Below, piece by piece: positions 56,197-64,000 of a stretch of 64,000 bases of DNA. The notes beneath the pieces are model-generated. The model was given only the letters and a program-made list of their open reading frames with translations. It searched no databases and was not told the DNA's origin. Within the stretch, counting starts at the first letter, position 1. Each line of letters starts with the position of its first letter. The stretch covers positions 16,110,003 through 16,174,002 of the forward strand of contig JAJEKV010000030.1 of assembly GCA_021234155.1 (NCBI GenBank). The letters run 5' to 3'. The position numbers were made by a program, and so were the translations under genes. The DNA comes from Isoetes taiwanensis (Eukaryota; Streptophyta; Lycopodiopsida; Isoetales; Isoetaceae).

Positions 56197-58140
56197 TCAA
56201 AAATGCACAGATCTCTGTACATAAGCAATTACGTTCACTTCTGTTATTAGCTTCTCCAAGTAAGGTACCATAGTCTTCAACAGGTAATCACCGTCATTTA
56301 TGTCAGGCATGAAGGACCTTGGTGTGATGCAGGAATCTGCATTATTCCTAAAATTCACGTACCTGTAAGGATCAATCAGCAAAGTTGTCCTCATGCTAAA
56401 TTCTGGACATTTCTCATAAACTTTTGTGAGTTTTTTGATGTAGCAAGAAGTTTCTCCTTTCATTTTCAAAGGATGCACCATCCATTTGAAAAGAAACTTA
56501 TCCACTAAGGATTGAGGAATGAAAGACCTCAGGCAGCTAATCACTGAGTGATTGGAAGACCATATACCAACAGCAAAATGTTCGGCGACGAAATGCATGA
56601 ACTGCACTGCCCCTGGCCTGACAACAAAAACCTCTTTTCTTGATGGAAGAAGTTGGACACCTTCCACCACATCAGGTACTGCTTTAGCCTTTTTGAAAAC
56701 CTTGTACAGGAAATCCTCTGGCTCAATAACCAAAAGCTTCTTGCCAACAACACTGGCACTGTGCAATGACAACTATTAGAGAAATTATATCAGTAAAACA
56801 GGCAGAAAGAAACACACTAGAATCACCTTAGTTTCTTAATTATTGATTTGGATGGAGCTCGTTTGCTGGAGGAAACCTGCTTGGAATTATTCTTAGAAAA
56901 AGATTCTCCAACTGATGCCAAATCAGTTTCTTCCTTTGTGATTGTCTTCTCCACAATATCAGCACGTTTGTCCAAATTGGAAACATAATCATCTATATTC
57001 TTCAACACTGCTTCACATTCTTCATCTATTACTTGCACCGCGGCATTGTCTTCAATTACATTAGAAATGTCAACTATAGAGTTTGAAATATCCAAACTTG
57101 AGCCTGCATCATTCAAATTATCAAACTAAATAAGTACTTATAGAAGAAAAATCCAAAGTAGTTATACTTCACAAGAATAACTTACTTTTCAGTCTTTTAC
57201 AACTATTACTTTGTTCAGCATTGTCTCTCTTCAAGTTTGGGCTTGTGGAAGATAATAAAGTGCAATCTTCAATGGATTGCATAATTATATCAGGCTCCTC
57301 CAAGTCAGCAGGTGTGCTTAATGATGGATCTTGACTCTTTTCATTGGACTGCACTGCACTATAATTGGGAGCAGATTCCATTGCATATCTACATGGAAGT
57401 CCAATGGACCTGAACCAATTATGAGGCATCTGGCTTTCACAAGAGAGACAAGTTGATCTCTTTGAGAAACATATGTAAAGCGCAAATTGGATGAAAATTG
57501 TGCATGCAATGTCCAACAATGGCTGAGACACAAAGTGGGTCATAGGCATATGTACAGAAAAAACAACTTTGTAATTTTGCAAATGCTACGGTAGAGCATT
57601 TTGGATGTTCTAAAAATGGAAGGTTGAGTTGTAGTCCAGACATCTTATTTAGAGATGAAGCTATTTCTTTCAACTTCTCCAGCCTTGGTTGGAGTCTATG
57701 TTCTTCATCTTCTGCCTGTTTAAAAATAAAAAGAATGATGAAGCAGAAAGAAAAATTATTGAGCACTATGTAATTGCAAAGGTCATTAGCAATTACCCCT
57801 TTCCTTCATACTCTTGTATGCTGTTGTCGCCTCCAAAAGTTCCTTTTCCTTGAAAACCAGCATTGACGACAAGACTGTAATGACACTGGAGTGCTCACAC
57901 CTGGCCTTTGCTGCTTCAATTTACTGTTTTGCAGCATCCACCTCGTAACTGCACTTCTTCCACAACTTCCTTTTTTCCTTCATTTCACTGGCTGCACTTT
58001 TAACTCTAACATCCAAGTCATCCTTCTGCTTATCTAACTCAGCAATCAAGGAGTTGATGACAGAATAGTCCATTACACAACCAACAACGTTTGTATGAGG
58101 AAATAAGGACTCATACTCATCTTCTTTCTCAATCTTAGCT
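56197..58140 (-). pseudogene. FCP1/NIF-type phosphatase-like gene with zinc cluster, broken
   Basis: Minus-strand exons: a coiled coil (about 58130-57800, LIAELDKQKDDLDVRVKSAA, with an in-frame TAA after DAAKQ), a Cys/His-rich exon (57715-57186: CFFC, HCMHNFHPIC and, one frame away, CLSCESQMPHNWF), an acidic/Ser linker (57103-56827) and an FCP1-homology domain (56758-56197). The domain has RPGAVQFMHF, FAVGIWSSN, TTLLIDPYRYVNF and a YLEKL helix, as in plant NLI-interacting-factor-like phosphatases. At the position of the nucleophile motif (DxDG/DLNG) it reads VIEPEDF, so catalysis is unlikely. The stop and the frameshift suggest a pseudogene; an assembly error is the alternative. A related domain with an intact motif is at 63347. 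Confidence 0.65.
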
Positions 58141-58330
58141 GTAACACTCCAAGAAAGAAGGAAAGGAGGAAAGGTTCGACGGTTTAGGATCCCATGGGCG
58201 AGATTTAGTGCTAAAATAAAATTTAAAAATTCAGTTAAACCCCCTTAATTAGCGCTATTATTTAGGGCTAAAAATGGCGTCATTTATGCCACCCGTAGCG
58301 TGCGAGGACCCATCAAGGGTCACCTACAAA
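58140..58330. other. possible LTR-like edge
   Basis: TGTAACACTCCAAG at 58140 resembles the start of some plant LTRs and is followed by AGCGCTATT and TGCGAGGACCC segments. No PBS, PPT or partner LTR was found, so this is only a hint. Confidence 0.2.
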
Positions 58331-58807
58331 GATGAACCGTGTAACTTTTGTTTGCTTTCAAGAGCATCGTAAAGATAGAATGCCAAATAAGCATGCAATT
58401 AGGATTACAACCAATGTTCTTCAGAATAGATGACTGCCAGTAGAGCAAAAATTAACGTTTGATAATATGCCACTGCATATGTTCTGCATATGGTTACATC
58501 CAGATGAATACAATAGCCAAAGACTTCAAAACACGTTGCATTTAAAGACTTAAATCCACTAAACTTGGTCGTTGAAGAGCATATTTGTTAAGAAAATATA
58601 TTGCTGCAACTGTTTGTGATCACTGTAACAAAGCATTGATTATCAAATTACATGGTTGCTAGAAAGAACAACAATTATACATACAAGAGGTAACAAAATG
58701 CTTCAGTGGCAAGCATGGAAAGCTCTGCTCCATAACTATAGAAAGATATCAAATAAGTTAACATCAGCACCCCTATCATTTGTCATAGAAGAACAAACAA
58801 ATACAAC

Positions 58808-59630
58808 TCACTCAATTGTGTTGCGTCGCTGTTCATGCCAAGAAAGTCCTAGAGGCAAAACGGGCCATATGATTTAAGTAGTGGAACACTTGGAAATGTA
58901 ATTACGCTATTTGGGCCACATGGAACATGCCATATGAGTTTCAAATCTATAGAATACAAAGAAGTAATACAATCAGATCATCTTTCAAACAGAAGATAAA
59001 GCTTAATTATGCATGCTTTCGTGGTATATCAACATACATCTATCTAAACTATGAATGATATATAGAAAGTTCCAGAACATTGTGGAATGCATAACAAAGA
59101 AGGCTAACTTACAGTAGTAAGAAGCATCCATTTGGTAGCCTAACGATAATTGATAAAGGCCATTAAGCCGAGATCCATTGGTTGAGGGGTTGAACATAGG
59201 CCTATCCAAGAGATCATCAAAGTAGGAGATCAAGAATCCTTGATCTGCACCATCCTTATTTTCTCTACCCCGTTCTATTTCATGACGCATATCCCTAAAT
59301 GTCTCATTAAAGGGCTGGCCAGACATAGTTGTGGTTATTAGATAAAACATAGGCAGGAATTAGTCAGATAGCAAATTTAAAAGGCACAACTTCCTTACCT
59401 CTACAACAACAAGTCCAGTATGAAAGTAACAGTGATTGATGAAGCAAGCACAAAACTGCCCACACCGAAAAAGTTCGTCTGAGTTTCGAAGGAAAAGATT
59501 ATCCACGTCCAGCATCACTACTCGCTCATACTCTGTCAACCTCCACGCATAGATATTATCAAACCCTGGTTGACCCTGGTATGGATTCTCTATATCATTC
59601 ACAAAGACAACTCTAACTCCTTCTTTTGTT
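58808..59630 (-). pseudogene. GT8 glycosyltransferase (PGSIP7/8-like) C-terminal fragment
   Basis: Three exons with clean GT-AG junctions: 59630-59399, 59314-59113 and 58946-58808. They encode IENPYQGQPGFDNIYAW, then VVMLDVDNLFL with the metal-binding DxD, FCACFINHCYFHTGL, GADQGFLISYFDDLL, LGYQMDASYY and LKLIWHVPCGPNSVITFP. These follow the order of plant GT8 glucuronosyltransferase-like (PGSIP) proteins, Golgi enzymes of wall or glycan synthesis. In the last exon WPVLPLGLSWHEQRR is one frame off, showing a frameshift, and a TGA follows. The first roughly 100 residues and the membrane segments are absent. A truncated pseudogene or captured fragment. Confidence 0.8.
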
Positions 59631-59771
59631 CTGGGGGATAAAAAAATAGAGTGCACAAATTTGTGTATGAGAATGGGGTTTTAAGACTTCCAACCACATT
59701 TATGGGCTAATCATGTTCAATTGGAAACAAAGCATTTGTGCATGAGAAATGTTTAGAAACGGTTCCTTACC

Positions 59772-60149
59772 TCCTTCTATTCCAAGAAGCGACCAAATAG
59801 CATGCCTAGAGAATCTGAGAACTGCAAGAAAAAGAAGTTAATGTAAGAAAATAGAACATGTGAACTGCAAGAAAAAGAAGTTAATGTAAGAAAACCAATA
59901 CATGATTTTGCACCTGGAACACCATGCAAGAAACGGATTCCATCTAAGTTTTTGATGCCATCGTCTTTATCTATCTACCTATAACCGCATACAAAATTTT
60001 AGCATGGCAAGAAAAGCTATCACCAATCTCAGATAACTTCCGAGATAAGAAGACACAGTAAGATATCTTACTCCACGGTTGTAGAGTATTGGGTAATAGC
60101 ACACGTTTGCCGTCAACCTCAAAAACGTGCTCACCATTTGGGCCTTCAT
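59772..60149 (-). CDS. three orphan candidate exons, minus strand
   Basis: Exon-like pieces at about 60149-60075, 59970-59914 and 59820-59772 have plausible acceptors and donors (GTAAG, GTGCAA, GTAAGG). They can be read as GPNGEHVFEVDGKRVLLPN, DDGIKNLDGIRFLHGVP and VLRFSRHAIWSLLGIEGG with compatible phases. I do not recognise the protein. They lie just 5' of the GT8 fragment, but the phase does not join cleanly to it, so they probably derive from another gene. Confidence 0.3.
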
Positions 60150-61632
60150 ATCATCGGAGCAACAAGAGCAAGATCAGAAGCTTATAATCGGCCACGCAAG
60201 AAGCAAGGAAGTTGAGTTTTCTCACGGGACTGCTATTACTCAGTGTGCGCGAACAAAACTGCTAAATCTAAGGGATCAAAATAACTCAAAAAAGTCTAAA
60301 ATATGTTGCACAAACTCTCCATGGCTACTGGATCTGGACCACGGTGTAGATTGAGGCCTCACAAAAAACATCCCAACCCACAAGCTTATTAACAGAGGGC
60401 GACTTTTCCAAAGCGACTTTTCCAAAGAAGTAACCGGCAAATCGAATGGTGCAAAATAATTTAACAAAAATTGAACGACAAAATTGTTCATGGTCGTATT
60501 GACCTAGGAAAAAAAAAGGGGGTGCAAAATAATAACTAACTATTAAACGGCCCAAATTGAAAGTTGTAAAATATAACAAAATGAACGGCCAAGATCGCGC
60601 ACAAACTATCATCTTATTTTGGCTTTAGAATTATATATATAGATAGATGCATAAGAACTGATTGGGATTACTAGTTATGGATTTAGATTTTGGGACAGTT
60701 TCAAAGGTGGAAAAGAATGTTTCATATTTTGGTTATCCTACCACACATGAAGGCTCAAATTTGAAATTTTCCAAGCATGAGCAATGCAACTTTAACTTTA
60801 TGTCTAGAACTGGCATTGTTTCAACTTAACAATATTCGATGGAGAGAAATGTTCGCGGCGGCCTTGGCCGCTGCAATAAATTTCTTATATATATAACTAA
60901 TAGCATGGAAAAGAAAATTCAAACAAGAGAGCTTAAACATTCCCAACATGAAGAATAAATGCTTGGTCTATGAACCTATTTCTATGGGCCTAAAATGACA
61001 TATGCAAATAGGTGCCTCCAATCTAAGTCTTATCTTGTGATGTAAAAGGTACAAAGATGTTTGGAATCAACCTTGTTTGTTAAACAACTTGGAAGTATCG
61101 TGCTGATGTTTAATGAACATGCTCGAAATAAGTCTTTGGAAGTACATCAATAGCTCCTAAATACGTGTCCTATTCACAAAGGAAGAGTGCTGAATGACAT
61201 GCTTGTAAAAGCAGATGCATCCTCCAACAACAATAATTAATTTGGAATAATGAAAATGCTCGCATGTAATTCCAACTGTCATTTTTGAGAGGTGATAGAA
61301 CCTCAAGATTGGCAACCGATTTACCCAGTGTGTTCCTATCATTCAACCTCTTTGGGACCTTTGAGGTTGATATGATTGTCATCTCATAGTCAACCCACTA
61401 AGGTAAAGCACCTAGATTTGCTAGTTTTGTCTCTATTAGAAAGTGGGGTATATAGTTGACTTTTAAAAGAGTTCATAAAGTAAACCACCCAAGTTGGTTG
61501 AATTTCGTACTTTCTTTTATGTCATGTTTTGGGTAATCTTTTGGCTTAAATGTTTTGATGCCACACTTAGAGCCCTGGCACAATCATTGCCACGATCATC
61601 AAAACTTTCAGCCCCTTGGTGGCTTACGAGAG
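60150..61632. other. no recognised gene
   Basis: AT-rich DNA containing a palindromic micro-element at 60844-60885. Minus frames at 60276-60612 and 61157-61382 have no family motif. Confidence 0.35.
60844..60885. repeat. palindromic GCGGCGGC micro-element, copy 2 (inverted)
   Basis: GAGAAATGTTCGCGGCGG, CCTTGG, CCGCTGCAATAAATTTCT. It is the reverse complement of 9309-9350 apart from three or four differences. Confidence 0.65.
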
Positions 61633-61765
61633 GGATAACACCTTGGAACGAGGGTGTTACGCCCTATTATAACAAACAGGGCCGAATGCCCTATTATAAC
61701 AAACGAGGGCCGAAGACTCGAGTTTGCTATAGTAGGGCATAACACCCGGGTTCTAGGGTGTTATC
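61633..61765. repeat. foldback/MITE-like inverted repeat
   Basis: Left arm 61633-61679 (GGATAACACC..., GGGTGTTACGCCCTATTATA) pairs with right arm 61722-61765 with few mismatches; the outermost bases are GATAACACC / GGTGTTATC. The 42-bp spacer repeats part of the left arm (GCCCTATTATAACAAAC with AGGGCCGAA) in direct orientation. No coding frame. It could be a small MITE or a hairpin-RNA locus. Confidence 0.75.
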
Positions 61766-61769
61766 TCCT

Positions 61770-63340
61770 TCTTAACAACCTAGGCCCGAGAGTTTTATGG
61801 TGGTTGTGTAATGATTTTATGGTAGTTTTCATAAGAAGCTAGGTGTTTATGGTCATTTCACATAATAAACTAGGTGTTTATGCACTTTTTAGTGTGTTAC
61901 TGGTACATCACCGCGACCAACCACAACCAAACCAACGGCTAGGATTTGATCTCGGCATTAAAACTGAGGGCCAGGTTGTTATGGGGATGGACATTGGGAC
62001 GTCATCCTTGGCTATCCCTGGCAACCTAACGTACGTCGTGCGGGTAGCCCTATAAGTGACACGCATAGGCAGGGAACTAGGGTAGCAAGAATAGTCGACT
62101 TAGCAACCTGCACAGCGGGGAGCCCCATAGAGGCGACCCATAGAGGCATGGAGCTGAAGAACAAAGAATGGTGACCGGTTAAACAGGGAAAAAAAAAGTG
62201 ATATGATGCATTCCCCAACTATCATATTGTTAGGGTAAGTTGTTTGCTCCGGTTTTCCTATGTTTGCTTCAGTGCACCGCTCTCGGTGTTGGCGCTTGCA
62301 GCATCCACTGGGCAAACAAGGAAACTTGTCCCAAACACCTTACCCGTATATGTCATTAGCTTCCGTGTTTTCATTATGAGATGGAAAATAGCTAGCCCGC
62401 CTACATAAATGTGGCGGTTCACTTGACAATCTGATCACCTTACATTCACGTTTCAAGAAACCCCGAGGCTTATATTCCAAGGTGGAAGCAGTGCCATCCC
62501 AACGTCCATGACGTTATGTGGAACAACAATGGCGATTCACCTTTCACGAATGGGGGCCACCGGCAGCAGGGGGGGCGGGTAGGCGCTGATTGATAGGCCG
62601 CCGGCGGGCCAGCTCCCATTCCAGAGCAGGAATCTGCGAATTGTTGCTGCTCCACGACGTCAAGGTAAGCAGGGGAAGGAGTTTTCATGTAGATGAGCTT
62701 CCGGCAGATTGACTGTCTCAGGTTCGTCAAGAATGCTCTACCTATTTGCCATTCTTGATTAGTATGATCGCCACATGGCGACATCCCATTGGACACCAAA
62801 CAAGAATGAAGGCTAACTTACCTTGACGTTATGTGGAATGGCAAAAGGGAGCCGATTAACCATCATCCAATTAAATTGGGATTATGTCAACTCCAAAATC
62901 ACGCCAACCTGCTATTGTCTTCTAGGGGGTTTTTGTTTTTTTTAATCTTTTTTTTTGGACTTCAAAAATAACATAAGGTTGCGATTCACGTGTGACTTTT
63001 CATATGCGAATTGAAATATGCAGAAATGAAGAGCAAGTTGCTAACATAGATGAGACAAATATTGCTTGCTCAATAGATGATAATATTAGGTTTGATAATA
63101 ACAAATTGCATTATTTTGCAGGCAATTCGGACTCGAAAATTATCGATACATGGCACAAATATCATACAAAAATATCATATATTCCAATAAAACATTAAGG
63201 GATCAATCCATGTTTTCCCACGTATTTAACAAGGTGTGGTTCCATGTCACCGTTCTATCGGTTCTCGGGTACGAATCTAACACTTCACCCACCGGGTCAT
63301 CCCCATAGCCAAATTATGCATAATAGACACAAACTTCACG
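61770..63340. other. no recognised gene
   Basis: Mixed composition. TGACGTTATGTGGAA occurs twice (about 62508 and 62826). Frames at 61843-62055 and 62470-62799 have no recognisable motif. Confidence 0.35.
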
Positions 63341-63346
63341 AGAAAA

Positions 63347-63823
63347 TCATCGTCCCAAAGTTTTTGGATCGTAAGATGGTGGATTCAGGGAACGTGTTTG
63401 ATTGTAGAAGCATTTGAGAGCATCATCATCCACTATGATTATATCATCCTTATTCTCGATACCAAGTTCGTCCATCATGTTACTCAAGTGTTTGATGAAG
63501 ACTGTTGGATCCTTGGGATTAGTGAACTTCACACATTTGTTCTGATCCCAAAGGGTCAACCAATTTCTACGCATTTCCCCCAGTGCCTCCAAAGTATCCT
63601 TGATGTTCCTTAGTTCCATGGATGACCAAATACCAACTCGAAATAACCTGAATGCCTCGTCTAGCATCTCCTTCAAGTGCGGCCGCGGATAGATCCACTT
63701 GGTGTTTGATTCTACTGGTGTCTGATGAAACTGTTCTCTAGCCACTTTATTTTTCGGAAAAGTCTTGCAAAGGACTCCGTTTAGGTCGAACACCACAACC
63801 TTCTTAGAAACGCAATGGAAGCT
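63347..63823 (-). CDS. FCP1-homology (HAD) phosphatase domain protein, partial
   Basis: On the minus strand an acceptor-like TGTTTCAG precedes the exon at 63823; a start codon is available at 63796. The domain begins VVFDLNGVLCKTF, where the first Asp is the HAD nucleophile, continues with YPRPHLKEMLDEAF, FRVGIWSSM and NWLTLWDQNKC, and has the later acidic cluster IIIVDDDALKCFYN. It ends NPPSYDPKTLGR at 63347, shorter than usual plant NIF-type phosphatases, which continue about 40 residues with a YL..L helix. Such proteins dephosphorylate Ser/Thr, e.g. of RNA polymerase II C-terminal repeats; the substrate here is unknown. Earlier exons would lie beyond the window edge. Related to 56197-56758. 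Confidence 0.75.
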   Translation of the reverse strand, partial: SFHCVSKKVVVFDLNGVLCKTFPKNKVAREQFHQTPVESNTKWIYPRPHLKEMLDEAFRLFRVGIWSSMELRNIKDTLEALGEMRRNWLTLWDQNKCVKFTNPKDPTVFIKHLSNMMDELGIENKDDIIIVDDDALKCFYNQTRSLNPPSYDPKTLGR

Positions 63824-63879
63824 GAAACATCAAACATGTATCCGGTCGGCCAAGATCACGATAACACAAACAATACAAA

Positions 63880-63975
63880 CGCGCCAAGCGTGATTTGAAA
63901 TAGTCATAACCAAATCGCGCTCGGCGTGATTTAGTTTGACAACGAAAAATAATCAAAGCACGCTTGGCGCGATTT
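63880..63975. repeat. CGCGCCAAGCG inverted/direct motif cluster
   Basis: Three related GC-rich motifs in AT-rich DNA: CGCGCCAAGCGTGATTT at 63880-63896, CGCGCTCGGCGTGATTT at 63916-63932 and CACGCTTGGCGCGATTT at 63959-63975. The first and third pair as an inverted repeat; all end GATTT. Spacing is about 36-43 bp. Confidence 0.65.
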
Positions 63976-64000
63976 AATTCAAAGGTAATACAAATTAAAT

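Noticed and set aside
58656-58877. plus-strand 73-codon ORF
   Set aside because: It is the antisense of the GT8 last exon, which has clear family motifs on the minus strand.

Overview
This is a nuclear window from a land plant with a large, transposon-rich genome. The evidence is a plant-type fructokinase split by GT-AG introns, a plant GT8 (PGSIP-type) glycosyltransferase fragment, plant-style Ty3/gypsy elements primed by initiator tRNA-Met, SINE/LINE debris and AT-rich intergenic DNA. The flavour of the LINE and of the unnamed DDE-like gene family suggested a fern, lycophyte or other non-seed plant to me, but that is an impression, not a demonstration. There are no bacterial, organellar or CRISPR features.

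Layout. 1-3.1 kb: a foldback, a hAT transposase relic and a LINE reverse-transcriptase relic (both minus strand). 3.9-9.1 kb: a decayed plus-strand chromovirus (protease, RT, RNase H, integrase, chromodomain) carrying two later insertions, one with an 11-bp target duplication. 9.3-12.8 kb: a palindromic micro-element, a SINE and short tandem or dispersed duplications. 12.8-17.0 kb: two LTRs of one family facing each other in inverted orientation around a gag-side fragment. 18.1-18.8 kb: a segment whose paralog at 35.9-38.0 kb was split by a poly(A) non-LTR insertion. 20.0-23.1 kb: the only convincingly intact host gene, a seven-exon fructokinase, bracketed by a 70-bp direct repeat and preceded by tandemly repeated leader DNA.

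24-31 kb: copy A of an intron-bearing gene family that I cannot name, with an N-terminal coiled coil, a Cys/His cluster and a D-D-E arranged catalytic-like domain; it carries a stop and frameshifts. 30.9-35.6 kb: a complete minus-strand Ty3/gypsy element with 224-bp LTRs and a 5-bp target duplication, recently inserted. 38.0-38.5 kb: an LTR-like fragment. 41.5-44.5 kb: copy B of the DDE-like family on the plus strand, also interrupted. 44.8-45.3 kb: a GGCAC-AAGGCC minisatellite. 45.4-54.2 kb: a 3.3-kb unit repeated in tandem 2.7 times. 54.4-54.8 kb: an acidic ORF. 55.1-55.6 kb: a TTGAC-rich satellite.

56-64 kb: a run of minus-strand gene pieces: a zinc-cluster/FCP1-like gene with a lost nucleophile motif, a GT8 fragment, a few orphan exons, a foldback element and, at the right edge, an FCP1-type phosphatase domain that keeps its DLNG motif. 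Fructokinase acts in primary sugar metabolism. Nothing suggests that the other pieces form a pathway; most of the window is mobile DNA and its by-products. The most interesting unexplained material is the paired DDE-like gene family and the 3.3-kb tandem array beside copy B.
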